From Enterococcus pingfangensis (GTDB lineage: Bacteria; Bacillota; Bacilli; Lactobacillales; Enterococcaceae), in assembly GCF_005405205.1 (NCBI RefSeq), contig NZ_BJDP01000010.1:1-64000 (forward strand): a stretch of 64,000 nt of DNA. Reading direction: 5' to 3'. The notes under the pieces are model-generated. The model was given only the letters and a program-made list of their open reading frames with translations, was not told the DNA's origin and did no database searches. The translations under genes and the position numbers were made by a program. The number at the start of each line of letters is the position of its first letter. Positions within the stretch are counted from its first letter, which is position 1. Positions 29,090-37,870 of the stretch are shown here, one piece after another.

Positions 29090-30060
29090 AGACAATTAGT
29101 GTAGGAAAAAAGAACTATTTAAATCAAATAACCAATGAAGAAGGAATCATCGGTGCTTTAGCGATTGATCAGCGCGGCGCTTTGAAGAAAATGATCGGTA
29201 AATACAAAGAAGCGACCACAACAGATATGATCAAGTTCAAAGAGCTGGTTTCTCAACAATTGACGCCTTATGCGTCCGCGATTTTGCTGGACCCAGAGTA
29301 TGGAGTGCCGGCGGCTGGCGTTCGCGACAAAGATTGTGGACTGCTTTTAGCCTATGAAAAAACCGGTTATGATGCAACAACTCCTGGTCGTTTGCCAGAT
29401 GTGCTAAATGATTGGTCGGTGAAACGCTTGAAAGAAGCGGGTGGAGATGCCTGCAAATTCTTACTATATTATGATGTTGATGAACCGAAAGAAATCAATG
29501 AACAAAAACAAGCCTATATGGAACGAATTGGCTCAGAGTGTACAGCGGAAGATATTCCTTTCTTCTTAGAAATCGTTTCCTATGACGCAGAAATTACCGA
29601 TGTGACATCATTAGACTACGCAAAAGTGAAGCCACGAAAAGTGATTGAAGCGATGCGGGAATTTTCGAAAGATCGTTATCAAGTTGATGTTTTGAAGGTA
29701 GAAGTTCCAGTAAATATGAACTTTGTTGAAGGGTATGGTCAAGAAATTATCTGTAGTCAAGCCGAAGCAGCCGCCTACTTCAAAGAGCAATCAGAAGCGA
29801 CTAAGCAGCCATTTATTTTCTTAAGCGCGGGTGTCAGTGCGGAGTTATTCCAGGAAACATTACGCTTTGCGAAACAATCAGGTTCAACCTTTAACGGTGT
29901 GCTATGCGGCCGGGCAACTTGGGCCAATGGTGTGGAGTCCTTTGTAACTGAGGGCGAAGAACAAGCAATTGCTTGGTTATCGGAAGAAGGCAAGCGAAAC
30001 ATCGAAGAATTGAATGCCGTATTAAAAGAAACGGCAACCCCTGTTTATACCAATCTATAA
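29086..30060 (+). CDS. lacD: Tagatose-1,6-bisphosphate aldolase, LacD type
   Basis: 324 residues of the class I LacD aldolase family. It has [13 protein letters not shown] near the N-terminus, DPEYGVPA, the [11 protein letters not shown] segment and the Schiff-base Lys in [10 protein letters not shown] (about residue 205). It splits tagatose-1,6-bisphosphate into DHAP and glyceraldehyde-3-phosphate; LacD enzymes also accept related ketose bisphosphates. It is the last gene of the RpiR-controlled operon, overlapping EIIA by 4 nt. The intact aldolase beside a broken transporter suggests recent loss of pathway function, or use of another uptake route. Confidence 0.9.
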   Translation: MKTISVGKKNYLNQITNEEGIIGALAIDQRGALKKMIGKYKEATTTDMIKFKELVSQQLTPYASAILLDPEYGVPAAGVRDKDCGLLLAYEKTGYDATTPGRLPDVLNDWSVKRLKEAGGDACKFLLYYDVDEPKEINEQKQAYMERIGSECTAEDIPFFLEIVSYDAEITDVTSLDYAKVKPRKVIEAMREFSKDRYQVDVLKVEVPVNMNFVEGYGQEIICSQAEAAAYFKEQSEATKQPFIFLSAGVSAELFQETLRFAKQSGSTFNGVLCGRATWANGVESFVTEGEEQAIAWLSEEGKRNIEELNAVLKETATPVYTNL

Positions 30061-30062
30061 GA

Positions 30063-30098
30063 AAAACCGACTATCCGTGAAGGGTAGCCGGTTTCTTT
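30063..30098 (+). terminator. Terminator after lacD
   Basis: AAACCG, CTA and CC pair with GG, TAG and CGGTTT with two mismatches, followed by CTTTGT. A weaker T-tract than others in the window. Confidence 0.6.
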
Positions 30099-30139
30099 GT
30101 CAATGATGTTTTTCGCAGTGTATTTATTTTGATTTGCAG

Positions 30140-31510
30140 TTATAGTTCTGCTTTTGCCAGTTGAATTTGTTTTTTGACTTGATCGAAGCCGGTTCCGCCT
30201 AATGAGTGCCGGCGAGTGACCGCTGTTTTAGATGCCAATGTGTCGTAAATATCTGCTTCGATCACGGGATTGAGGGCTTGGTATTCTTCTAGCGGCACAT
30301 CTTGTAAATAAATGCCTTTTAGCGTACAATCCAAAACCAATTTTCCGACGATTTCGTGAGCTTGGCGGAAGGGGATGCCTTTGGTCGCCAAGTAATCGGC
30401 TAATTCTGTTGCGTTTGAGAAATCTTTTTCGGTTGCGTCATGCATAGTCTGGGTGTTGACTTTCATAGTCGCGATCATTCCAGCCATGATGTCTAAACTT
30501 GTTGCTACTGTATGGACGGTGTCGAACATGCCTTCTTTGTCTTCTTGCAGATCTTTGTTATACGCCAACGGCAAGCCTTTGATAACGGTCAACAGGCCCA
30601 TCAAATCACCAAAAACACGGCCTGATTTTCCGCGGATCAATTCCGCCATGTCCGGATTTTTTTTCTGCGGCATGATCGAGCTGCCGGTAGAAAAAGTATC
30701 AGTCAGTTCAACGAATTTAAATTCATGACTGCACCACAAGATGATTTCTTCGCAAAAACGTGACAGATGCATCATCAAGATCGAGCTGTTGCTTAAAAAT
30801 TCAAGAATGAAATCGCGATCGCTGACGCCGTCAAGACTGTTCATATAAAGATCAGCGAAACCTAATTCGTCTGCGGTCATTTGCCGATCAATCGGAAAAG
30901 TCGTTCCGGCTAAAGCGGCACAGCCTAAAGGAGAGATATCCACTCGTTTGAGACTTTCTTCCAGCCGAGCCTGATCACGCGTCAACATTCCATAATACGC
31001 CATCAAGTGATGACCAAAGGAAATCGGTTGAGCATGCTGCAGATGGGTATATCCCGGCATGATCGTTTCGATATGTTCTTCCGCCTTAGCGACTAAGACG
31101 GTTCTGAAATGTTGGACTTTTTCAATGATCTCTTTCAAATGTTCCTTCAAATATAAATGCATATCGGTGGCAACTTGATCATTTCGGCTGCGGGCAGTGT
31201 GGAGTTTGCCGGCTACAGGTCCGATTTCGTCGTGGAGCATTTTTTCTAAATTCAAATGAATGTCTTCATTTTCAATCGTAAAAGTTAATTCATGATTGGC
31301 CGCTTTTTGTGCCAGTATTTCTAAGCCAGCTGAAATCTGCTGCGCTTCTGCTTCTGTAATGATCCCTGTTGCACCAAGCATTTTGACATGGGCCAAACTG
31401 CCGATGAGATCTTGTTTAGCTAATTGTTGATCAAATGGAATCGAGGCACCGAATGCGTCGATCCAAGCTTCATTTTTTCCGTCAAAACGTCCGCCCCATA
31501 ATTTTGCCAT
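30140..31510 (-). CDS. argH: Argininosuccinate lyase
   Basis: 456 residues of the fumarase/aspartase superfamily. It begins [14 protein letters not shown], carries the family signature [12 protein letters not shown] near residue 277, and has the catalytic His region [10 protein letters not shown] near 156. It cleaves argininosuccinate to arginine and fumarate, the last step of arginine synthesis. It lies downstream of argG on the same strand, but 353 nt of structured sequence ending in a terminator separate the two, so argH expression may depend on readthrough or on a separate signal. Confidence 0.96.
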   Translation of the reverse strand: MAKLWGGRFDGKNEAWIDAFGASIPFDQQLAKQDLIGSLAHVKMLGATGIITEAEAQQISAGLEILAQKAANHELTFTIENEDIHLNLEKMLHDEIGPVAGKLHTARSRNDQVATDMHLYLKEHLKEIIEKVQHFRTVLVAKAEEHIETIMPGYTHLQHAQPISFGHHLMAYYGMLTRDQARLEESLKRVDISPLGCAALAGTTFPIDRQMTADELGFADLYMNSLDGVSDRDFILEFLSNSSILMMHLSRFCEEIILWCSHEFKFVELTDTFSTGSSIMPQKKNPDMAELIRGKSGRVFGDLMGLLTVIKGLPLAYNKDLQEDKEGMFDTVHTVATSLDIMAGMIATMKVNTQTMHDATEKDFSNATELADYLATKGIPFRQAHEIVGKLVLDCTLKGIYLQDVPLEEYQALNPVIEADIYDTLASKTAVTRRHSLGGTGFDQVKKQIQLAKAEL

Positions 31511-31542
31511 CGTTTTATCCTCGCTTTTATTTATAATTTTAG

Positions 31543-31571
31543 CAAAAAAGACCGTCGCAACGGTCCTTTTT
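31543..31571 (-). terminator. Terminator between argG and argH
   Basis: Minus strand: AGGACCGT (one mismatch) pairs with ACGGTCT around TGCG, followed by TTTTTT. It lies 33 nt upstream of the argH start codon, at the end of a structured region. Confidence 0.75.
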
Positions 31572-31835
31572 GCCTTAACGTATCAATCCTATAGACTTGC
31601 CGGCTCGCTTTTCTGCGAATGTTGCAGATCAGCAGGAGCCCGCGCAGTTTTTCTTTTAAGGAGGAGGCATCTTCTCAGATACCTCAGGATGAAAACATTG
31701 CTGGTTTCCTTATTTCCTCACCGGAAAAGAAACTCTCCTAAGAGCAATGGCAAGATGTGAAACCGGACGGCCTTATTTACCGGCAAGTAAAAGCCGCCTC
31801 ACATCTGGTTCATCTTGCGCTTTTTCAATATCCGA
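31572..31835 (-). ncRNA. Unclassified structured RNA region between argG and argH
   Basis: On the minus strand, helices follow in series. AGATGTGA pairs with TCACATCT enclosing GC-rich sequence, and CATTGCT pairs with AGCAATG enclosing a GTTTC/GGAAAC stem. GAGGTATCT pairs with AGATGCCTC around a GAGA loop, and GGCTC pairs with GAGCC enclosing TCTGC/GCAGA. GCAAGATG just upstream can alternatively pair with CATCTTGC, competing with the first helix. No open reading frame of note. I recognise no T-box AGGGTGG motif and no known riboswitch, RNase P, tmRNA or SRP motif. The region ends at an intrinsic terminator, so it may be a cis-acting leader of argH or a small RNA processed from the operon. Confidence 0.55.
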
Positions 31836-31863
31836 CTGAACAAATAAATCTGTTTAGCCGATC

Positions 31864-33072
31864 CTAGATACTTGGTTGTTTATTTTCTGCTTGAACTTCC
31901 GCGTTTACTTTTGTTGGCAGACCCCATAGTTTGATGAAGCCGACTGCCGCATCTTGATCGAAGGTATCAGCAGAAGTGTAAGTTGCAAGATTTTCATTGT
32001 ATAAACTGTTGTCAGATTTACGTCCTTCAACGATTACGTTGCCTTTGAATAATTTCACACGCAACACGCCGTTTACGACTTCTTGCGATTGTTTCAAGAA
32101 AGCGATCAAGGCATCCATCGTTGGATTGAACCATAGACCGTCATAGATCATTTGACCAAGTTGTTGTTCGATGATTGGTTTGAAATGCGCCATTTCGCGA
32201 ACAAAAGTCAAATCTTCCAACTCTTTATGAGCTTTCAATAATACTTCAGCACCCGGACACTCGTAAACTTCCCGTGATTTGATTCCTACCAGCCGATTTT
32301 CGATGTGATCGATTCTGCCGATTCCATGAACACCTGCAATAGTATTCAATTTCATAATCAATGCTGCTAATGATAATTTTTCACCATCTAATTCCGTTGG
32401 CACACCTTTTTCAAAGGTAATTTCAACGTGTGTTGGTTTATCCGGTGTATCTTCTAATTCTGCAGTGATCGCGTAAGCACCTGCTGGCGGTGTAGCCCAA
32501 GGATCTTCCAAGATCCCGCATTCGCAAGCACGTCCCCATAAGTTTTGGTCGATCGAATAAGGATTGTCTAAATCAGCGGGGATAGGTACACCTTTTTCAG
32601 CCGCATAATTGATTTCTTCTTCCCGTGACCATTTCCATTCACGAACCGGCGCAATGATCTTCAAGTTTGGATCAAGTGCAGCGATGGAAACTTCAAAACG
32701 AACTTGGTCGTTTCCTTTACCCGTACAGCCGTGAGCGATTGTTGTTGCACCTGTCTGATGCGCAAGTTCCACTAATTTCTTTGAAATCAACGGACGCGAC
32801 AACGCTGAAACCAATGGATAAGAATTTTCGTAGTAAGTATTTCCTTGCAAGGCAACTAATACGAAATCTTGTGAGAATTCTTCCCGAGCATCGATCGCGT
32901 AAGATTCGCTAGCGCCAACTTGTAATGCTTTATTTTTGATAAATTCGGTATCGCGGCCTTCGCCAATATCTAAACAGCAGGCGATGACGTCATACCCTTC
33001 GTCAACGAGCCATTTAATTGAAACTGAAGTATCTAAACCGCCTGAATATGCTAAAATCACTTTTTCTTTCAT
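31864..33072 (-). CDS. argG: Argininosuccinate synthase
   Basis: 402 residues. The N-type ATP pyrophosphatase PP-loop [11 protein letters not shown] lies at about residue 8, followed by [22 protein letters not shown]-like [13 protein letters not shown] near 115, and the citrulline-contacting EYPCAxx-type [17 protein letters not shown] region. It condenses citrulline and aspartate using ATP. The tail past residue 390 is Gln/Glu-rich. The ATG has a GGGAG-type RBS. The promoter and a candidate ArgR operator lie about 60-105 nt upstream. Confidence 0.96.
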   Translation of the reverse strand: MKEKVILAYSGGLDTSVSIKWLVDEGYDVIACCLDIGEGRDTEFIKNKALQVGASESYAIDAREEFSQDFVLVALQGNTYYENSYPLVSALSRPLISKKLVELAHQTGATTIAHGCTGKGNDQVRFEVSIAALDPNLKIIAPVREWKWSREEEINYAAEKGVPIPADLDNPYSIDQNLWGRACECGILEDPWATPPAGAYAITAELEDTPDKPTHVEITFEKGVPTELDGEKLSLAALIMKLNTIAGVHGIGRIDHIENRLVGIKSREVYECPGAEVLLKAHKELEDLTFVREMAHFKPIIEQQLGQMIYDGLWFNPTMDALIAFLKQSQEVVNGVLRVKLFKGNVIVEGRKSDNSLYNENLATYTSADTFDQDAAVGFIKLWGLPTKVNAEVQAENKQPSI

Positions 33073-33127
33073 CCTGATTACTCCCTTATTACTTTTTCAT
33101 TAAATTCTAACTTAATGTGTTGAGGCT

Positions 33128-33177
33128 ATATTAGCACCGTAAAATACAAAAAGCAAGCATTTTTTAAATATTTATGC
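33128..33177 (-). promoter_or_regulatory. argG promoter with candidate ArgR/AhrC operator
   Basis: Minus-strand TTGCTT (33156-33151), a 17-bp spacer and TAATAT (33133-33128), with an extended TG one base before the -10. Abutting the -35, GCATAAATA and an inverted TTAAAAAATGC (33177-33157) form an AT-rich imperfect dyad of the kind ArgR-family proteins bind. TGAATA-type half sites follow further upstream. Confidence 0.55.
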
Positions 33178-33294
33178 AAAATAATTTGAATTTACGTTTC
33201 TTTATTCATTTTATCCATCAAATCACTATCTATTATGAATAGTAGGAAAAAGATTACGGAATGAAAATTGTTTCTGTTTTCAAAGAGAAAAACA

Positions 33295-33323
33295 TTGACA
33301 GGGCAGGGCTTTGCAAGTATCAT
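33295..33323 (+). promoter_or_regulatory. rplM-rpsI promoter
   Basis: Consensus TTGACA (33295-33300), a 17-bp spacer and TATCAT (33318-33323). Confidence 0.8.
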
Positions 33324-33325
33324 GG

Positions 33326-33400
33326 TAAATGGTATTGTTTGCCCCATGAGAGCCCCGGAAACTCAAGTGTTTGTCAAACATTCGAAATTGAAATTGGAGG
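33326..33400 (+). promoter_or_regulatory. Ribosomal protein L13 leader (candidate)
   Basis: The roughly 80-nt 5' leader contains TTTGCCCCATGAGAGCCCC and then TTTGTCAAAC, which can form a compact GC-containing structure. An L13 leader motif that mediates autoregulation is known upstream of rplM in firmicutes. The position fits; the consensus was judged by eye only. Confidence 0.55.
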
Positions 33401-33408
33401 AAAAAAAC

Positions 33409-33852
33409 GTGCGTACAACATATATGGCTAAGCCAAACGAAGTAGAACGTAAATGGTACGTAGTAGACGCAACTGATGTTCCTTTAGGACGTCTTTCAAC
33501 AGTTGTTGCATCTGTACTACGCGGAAAAAATAAACCAACATTCACACCACATTTAGATACTGGTGATTTTGTAATTGTAATCAATGCAGATCAAATCAAA
33601 TTAACAGGTAAGAAAGCAACAGACAAAATTTACTACCGTCACTCAAACTTCCCTGGTGGATTGAAATCAATCTCAGCAGGCGAATTACGTGCTAAAAATT
33701 CTCGCCGCTTGGTCGAAACTTCTGTTAAAGGTATGCTTCCTAAAAACACTTTAGGCCGCGCTCAAGGCATGAAACTTCACGTATACGGTGGAGCAGAACA
33801 TCCACATGCAGCACAACAACCAGAAGTCTTAGACATCACAAACTTAATTTAA
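33409..33852 (+). CDS. rplM: 50S ribosomal protein L13
   Basis: 147 residues, the usual L13 length, beginning [20 protein letters not shown] and ending EVLDITNLI. It carries the family core [17 protein letters not shown] and [10 protein letters not shown]. It binds 23S rRNA early in 50S assembly. GTG 33409 is chosen as start because TTGGAGG lies 8 nt upstream; longer in-frame starts run back through the promoter. It is co-transcribed with rpsI 15 nt downstream. Confidence 0.97.
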   Translation: MRTTYMAKPNEVERKWYVVDATDVPLGRLSTVVASVLRGKNKPTFTPHLDTGDFVIVINADQIKLTGKKATDKIYYRHSNFPGGLKSISAGELRAKNSRRLVETSVKGMLPKNTLGRAQGMKLHVYGGAEHPHAAQQPEVLDITNLI

Positions 33853-33867
33853 TAGGAGGGAAATTCA

Positions 33868-34260
33868 TTGGCACAAGTTCAATATAGCGGCACAGGCCGT
33901 CGTAAAAATGCAGTTGCTCGCGTACGTTTAGTACCAGGAACTGGTAAAATTACTGTAAATAAAAAAGACGTTGCAGAATATATCCCACATGCTGACCTAC
34001 GTTTAGTAATCAACCAACCATTTGGCGTTACTGAAACAGCTGGTTCATACGATGTATTCGTAAACGTAAACGGCGGAGGTTACGCAGGTCAAGCCGGCGC
34101 TATCCGTCACGGTATCTCACGTGCTTTATTAGAAGTAGATCCTGATTTCCGTACACCATTAAAACGCGCTGGATTACTTACACGTGATTCACGTATGGTT
34201 GAACGTAAAAAACCAGGTCTTAAAAAAGCCCGTAAAGCATCACAATTCTCAAAACGTTAA
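33868..34260 (+). CDS. rpsI: 30S ribosomal protein S9
   Basis: 130 residues starting at TTG. It has [14 protein letters not shown] near the N-terminus, [19 protein letters not shown] in the middle, and the basic tail ending [12 protein letters not shown] that reaches the ribosomal P site. RBS AGGAGGG lies upstream. The 3' end of rpsI is a known insertion site for integrative elements in streptococci and relatives, and an integrase relic lies directly after it here. I saw no clear terminator right after the gene. Confidence 0.97.
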   Translation: MAQVQYSGTGRRKNAVARVRLVPGTGKITVNKKDVAEYIPHADLRLVINQPFGVTETAGSYDVFVNVNGGGYAGQAGAIRHGISRALLEVDPDFRTPLKRAGLLTRDSRMVERKKPGLKKARKASQFSKR

Positions 34261-34283
34261 TATATCCTTATATATCAACATTT

Positions 34284-34620
34284 TCAGGTGTTTCGCAATT
34301 CATTTTGCGAAGCGTCTTTTTTTGAGTTGACACCACTGTTGACACCATTCCAGTCTGCAACATTTTGAGCTAGTTTGCGATACGCAATTTCACCAACAGG
34401 CATTTGAATGATGTTTGGTGTATTTACGTAAGTTCTGGTGACATTCGTATCACTATGAGTTAGCGCTTCTGAAATCTGTTCAAGTGTAATATTAGATTGT
34501 CTTGCCAAGGTTGAGCCTTATGTCGTAGTTTGTAGGGTACCGCATGGGCGTGGTTTTTATGATGTCTTTGATTGGTATTTCCTTTGTCATCAAAGGTGGT
34601 ACAGAGTAATCGTTCCTTAG
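34284..34620 (-). pseudogene. Tyrosine recombinase (integrase) relic
   Basis: The 74-codon C-terminal piece (34508 to 34284) contains LEQISEALTHSDTNVTRTYVNT, the end of a phage-type integrase with the late His and the catalytic Tyr. Just upstream, in another frame, PYKLRHKA is the HxLRH box with the second catalytic Arg; restoring one G near 34520 joins it to the C-terminal piece. Further upstream the frame breaks again and no N-terminal domain is found. It reads toward the end of rpsI, as expected if that end was the attachment site. The rest of the element has been lost. Confidence 0.75.
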
Positions 34621-34798
34621 TTTATTCAATTTCAAATTCGATTGCTCTTTTTATTGAACTTTATACTGTTGAATCAATGGATTTAGTTTACCTGGAATGT
34701 GAAAAATAGTAATCATCTTTCCTTCAGCGCTTTTCTGATTATCGAATGCATTTAATACTTTATCCACCATAATTTGAGAGACCATAAAATTTGTATTT
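34621..34798. other. AT-rich remnant with no gene
   Basis: Between the integrase relic and the inverted repeat at 34799 I find no open frame of convincing length, no promoter and no recognisable domain. Together with 34831-34973 it is probably leftover of the same integrated element. Confidence 0.4.
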
Positions 34799-34830
34799 GT
34801 CCATCTTCTCATAGTAATAAAAAGATGGAC
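34799..34830. repeat. Inverted repeat GTCCATCTT/AAGATGGAC
   Basis: Perfect 9-bp arms separated by 14 nt, within the decayed region after rpsI. No T-tract follows, so it is not a clear terminator. It could be a mobile-element end or an operator relic. Confidence 0.45.
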
Positions 34831-34973
34831 ACTTTTAGTCTGCTTTATAAGGCTGCTATTTTTGTCAATATTACTTCTGCCGTGATTCTTTGAATAGATA
34901 CCGTTATTGCAGTGTTGATAGCGAACTCTTCCAGCTCTTAAAGCATCAATATCTCTTTATATACAATCATTCC

Positions 34974-35005
34974 AGACACTTTCTTTCTCAGGGGGTGTCT
35001 TTTTT
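34974..35005 (+). terminator. Terminator-like hairpin upstream of the MerR gene
   Basis: AGACAC / GTGTCT stem with a large loop, then TTTTTT. It would insulate the MerR promoter from the relic region. Confidence 0.5.
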
Positions 35006-35006
35006 C

Positions 35007-35037
35007 TTGCCCTTGAGTTAACTCCATGGTTTAGTAT
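35007..35037 (+). promoter_or_regulatory. MerR-type promoter of the regulator gene
   Basis: TTGCCC (35007-35012), a 19-bp spacer and TAGTAT (35032-35037). The over-long spacer holds the dyad GAGTTAACTC. Both features are typical of promoters remodelled by MerR-family proteins, implying autoregulation. Confidence 0.7.
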
Positions 35038-35063
35038 AGTCGAGAAGTAAGGGGGGATTTTTA

Positions 35064-35483
35064 ATGAATATCAAAAAAGCGGCTGAAATGTTTGATTTAA
35101 GTGTGGATACACTGCGTTATTACGAAAGAGTGGGTGTGATTCCACCGGTGAGTCGAAACGCTAGCGGCTATCGCGATTATCTGACGAATGATTTGAATTG
35201 GATCTACTTGGCTAAAAATTTACGGAATGCGGGATTATCGGTTGAATCGTTGATTGAGTTTGCGCAGTTGGCACAATTGCGGGAAACGCAAAATGTGGAA
35301 GAGGCTCAAAAACAGATTTTATCAGATCAGTTGGATGAGTTGGATAAAAAATTGGCTGAAATGCAGGAAGTCAGAGATTTATTGGTCTATAAAATCGATA
35401 CTTATGACGATCATATCGCAAAATTTAAAGCTGGAGAAATGACGCCTGATAAAATTGAAAAATTATGGGAACGAAAAAAATAA
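35064..35483 (+). CDS. MerR family transcriptional regulator
   Basis: 139 residues. The N-terminal winged HTH starts MNIKKAAEMFDLSVDTLRYYERVGVIPPV in outline, with the canonical TLRYYERVG. A long dimerisation coiled coil (about 75-120) follows, with no Cys-rich metal site. This fits the MerR subgroup that senses electrophiles or redox stress (AdhR-like) rather than metals. Two matching 19-bp-spacer promoters, its own and that of the aldo/keto reductase, mark its likely targets. RBS AAGGGGGG lies upstream. Confidence 0.88.
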   Translation: MNIKKAAEMFDLSVDTLRYYERVGVIPPVSRNASGYRDYLTNDLNWIYLAKNLRNAGLSVESLIEFAQLAQLRETQNVEEAQKQILSDQLDELDKKLAEMQEVRDLLVYKIDTYDDHIAKFKAGEMTPDKIEKLWERKK

Positions 35484-35493
35484 AACATTTCTC

Positions 35494-35524
35494 TTGCTAT
35501 GGAGTGGACTTCAAGGTTTAGGAT
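35494..35524 (+). promoter_or_regulatory. MerR-type promoter of the reductase operon
   Basis: TTGCTA (35494-35499), a 19-bp spacer and TAGGAT (35519-35524). The spacer holds GGAGTGGACTTC, an imperfect dyad, and ends AAGGTTTAGG. It parallels the regulator promoter, whose spacer ends CATGGTT before TAGTAT. Confidence 0.7.
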
Positions 35525-35556
35525 GAAACATGTAATCGAAAGAGGAGGAAATTTAA

Positions 35557-36423
35557 ATGCAAACAATCAAATTAAACAATGGTGTTGAAATGCCGCAATT
35601 AGGATTCGGAGTTTACCAAATTTCATTGGAAGAAACAGCGGAAGCCGTTTATCAAGCAATCAAAGTCGGCTATCGTTTGATCGACACTGCGTCGATTTAT
35701 GGGAATGAAAAAGAAACGGGCGAGGGAATCAAACGCGCGATTGCTGAAGGATTAGTGACACGAGCAGAATTATTTGTGACGTCTAAACTATTTATTTTAC
35801 AAGCGCCAGAAGAGAAAGCGGCTGAAACAATTGAACAATCGTTGCATGTAATGGGGCTGGACTATTTGGATCTGTATTTGATCCATCAACCGTATGGAGA
35901 TATTTATGGTGCATGGCGCGCAATGGTCGCGGCTCAAAAAGCCGGGAAATTGCGTGCAATCGGAATCTCAAACTTCAAGTCAGCGAAAATGATTGAATTT
36001 GCAGGATTAAATGAAGTGAAACCGCAAATCAATCAAATCGAGGTAAATCCTTGGAATCAACGGTTAGAAGATCAAGAATGGCATGAAAAATATGATGTAC
36101 AAATCGAAGCGTGGGCACCGTTTGCTGAAGGGCGTCATGAATTGTTCAAAAATCCTGTTTTAGCGGAAATCGGCGCACAATATGGAAAAACAGTCGGTCA
36201 AATAGTATTGCGTTGGTTGATGCAGCGCGGGATCGTCGCTTTAGCAAAATCGGTTCATTCGGAGCGTATGGCTGAAAATATTGATATCTTTGATTTTGAA
36301 TTATCAAAAGCAGATATTGAAAAAATAACTAACTTAGATATGAAAGAATCAGCCTTTTTCGATCACGATGCACCGCAACAAGTTGAGTGGTTCATGGATC
36401 GGATGTTGGACACAGAAAAATAG
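35557..36423 (+). CDS. Aldo/keto reductase
   Basis: 288 residues of the AKR superfamily (2,5-diketo-gluconate reductase-like). The catalytic tetrad is visible as Asp in GYRLIDTASIYGNE (which also holds the Tyr), Lys in FVTSKLF and His in YLIHQPYGD. The C-terminal NADPH site is LAKSVHSERMAENIDIFDFEL. It reduces aldehydes and ketones with NADPH; with a MerR-type regulator upstream it probably detoxifies reactive carbonyls. RBS GAGGAGG. It is the first gene of a run of four (reductase, NAD(P)-binding protein, flavodoxin, exporter) that may form one regulon. Confidence 0.9.
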   Translation: MQTIKLNNGVEMPQLGFGVYQISLEETAEAVYQAIKVGYRLIDTASIYGNEKETGEGIKRAIAEGLVTRAELFVTSKLFILQAPEEKAAETIEQSLHVMGLDYLDLYLIHQPYGDIYGAWRAMVAAQKAGKLRAIGISNFKSAKMIEFAGLNEVKPQINQIEVNPWNQRLEDQEWHEKYDVQIEAWAPFAEGRHELFKNPVLAEIGAQYGKTVGQIVLRWLMQRGIVALAKSVHSERMAENIDIFDFELSKADIEKITNLDMKESAFFDHDAPQQVEWFMDRMLDTEK

Positions 36424-36489
36424 GAAATCGGTTCAGGATTTCTTTTCACGATTTCCTGATTAGAAAAATTTTGCGAAAGGAAGAAACGA

Positions 36490-37104
36490 ATGAATATACT
36501 TATTATTGGCGCGGGTGGGCAGATCCCTGAAGTGTTGATTCCCGCTTTGCAAGAGCAGGAAGTGAATTTAACATTATTTGGGCGAAATGCGGAGCGTTTG
36601 CCGTATACCAATGTCACTAAAATTTCCGGCGACGCTAGCAACTTGTCAGAGTTAGCTGCTGCCATGCAAAATCAAGAGATCGTTTATATGAATTTTGATA
36701 ATAAAAAAATAACAGAAGTAGTGATCGAGGCGATGCATAAAACTGGCGTGAAGCGGATCATTCAAGCTGGCGTACTAAGTGTCTATGGTGAAGTGGCTGA
36801 ACCATTTGCGGCTTGGAACAGTCGAATGATGGGCGGTACTATCGCTCATAACCGAGGGGTCGAAGCGCTGGAAGCAAGTGATTTGGATTATACCTATATG
36901 CGAATGACGTGGCTTTATGACGGCAAGCGCAGTGACTATGTTGCAAGTCCTAAAGGAGAACCGTTTTTAGGAGCACAGATTACTAGACGAGCAATCGCGC
37001 AGTTTGTTGTCGATAATATTACCGGTAAACGAAATGACCGCCGAGCAAGTATCGGGCTTTGGGAACCTGGTTCTGAAAATAAAGCCAAACCTGATTTTTA
37101 TTAA
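36490..37104 (+). CDS. NAD(P)-binding protein, NmrA/atypical SDR type
   Basis: 204 residues with a Rossmann fold. The start MNILIIGAGGQIPEVLIPALQ gives the dinucleotide-binding GxGGxx motif. The central segment VKRIIQAGVLSVYGEV matches NAD(P)H-binding atypical short-chain dehydrogenases that lack the catalytic Tyr-Lys pair. It is likely a redox-sensing or reductase accessory protein; the exact substrate is unknown. RBS AAAGGAAG. It follows the aldo/keto reductase by 66 nt. Confidence 0.75.
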   Translation: MNILIIGAGGQIPEVLIPALQEQEVNLTLFGRNAERLPYTNVTKISGDASNLSELAAAMQNQEIVYMNFDNKKITEVVIEAMHKTGVKRIIQAGVLSVYGEVAEPFAAWNSRMMGGTIAHNRGVEALEASDLDYTYMRMTWLYDGKRSDYVASPKGEPFLGAQITRRAIAQFVVDNITGKRNDRRASIGLWEPGSENKAKPDFY

Positions 37105-37225
37105 GTTCGCTTATTTGATTATCAGATAGATTATTCAGCACGCAGAAATCGTCAGCAAGGCTGTGGCAGCGCTCATTTTGGACCTGTCACAGTCTTTTTC
37201 ACGTGTCAGTAAGAGGAGTGATTCA

Positions 37226-37849
37226 ATGAAAAGAATTATAGTAATACTGACAACGATCGGTGCATTGATCGCTGTTTTTATCGGTGCTGCAATTGTGCGC
37301 AATACGAATGAAAAGGAGCCGACTATGAAAAATTCAAAAACATTAATCGTGTATTACTCACGGACTGGAAATACAAAAGCTGTTGCGGAGCTGATCCAAG
37401 AAAAAGTTGGTGGAGATTTGGTCCAAATAGAAACGAAAGAGGCGAGACCTGCGAATTATCAAGAAGAAGTTGCTCAAAATGAACAAGAACAAACGGAGCA
37501 GATAGTGCCGGAATTAAAAACAAACGTTGCGCACTTTGACAGCTATGATCGGATTTTTATCGGCGCGCCAACATGGAATATGGCTTTGCCGCAAGCCGTT
37601 ACGGCATTTCTGTCAGAATATGATTTCGCAGGAAAAACGGTCGTTCCTTTCAACACGCATGGAGGCTATGGTGTCGGATCGGTTTTTAGTCAAATCGAAA
37701 AGGGTACAAACGGAGCCGACGTTCTTGAAGGAATTTCGATCAAAGGCGGCGAAGAAACGAAGGGTGTTTTATTAGCCATCAAAGGAAATGAAAAGAATAA
37801 AGTTTCAAATAAAATTGATGCTTGGTTGAAAGAGATCCAGCAGCAATAA
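37226..37849 (+). CDS. Membrane-anchored flavodoxin family protein
   Basis: 207 residues. An N-terminal hydrophobic helix (about 3-23, IIVILTTIGALIAVFIGAAIV in outline) precedes a flavodoxin domain with the FMN phosphate loop YYSRTGNTKAV and PTWNMALPQAV. The anchor suggests that it acts at or outside the membrane, or is a lipid-less exported protein. Its substrate is probably a quinone or other redox carrier. The ATG at 37226 has AAGAGGAG upstream; the longer in-frame start at 37163 is not supported. Confidence 0.82.
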   Translation: MKRIIVILTTIGALIAVFIGAAIVRNTNEKEPTMKNSKTLIVYYSRTGNTKAVAELIQEKVGGDLVQIETKEARPANYQEEVAQNEQEQTEQIVPELKTNVAHFDSYDRIFIGAPTWNMALPQAVTAFLSEYDFAGKTVVPFNTHGGYGVGSVFSQIEKGTNGADVLEGISIKGGEETKGVLLAIKGNEKNKVSNKIDAWLKEIQQQ

Positions 37850-37870
37850 TCATTTAAAGAAGGTAATAAA

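Noticed and set aside
31543-31863. RNase P RNA, tmRNA, SRP RNA or a lysine riboswitch between argG and argH
   Set aside because: None of their conserved core sequences is present on either strand.
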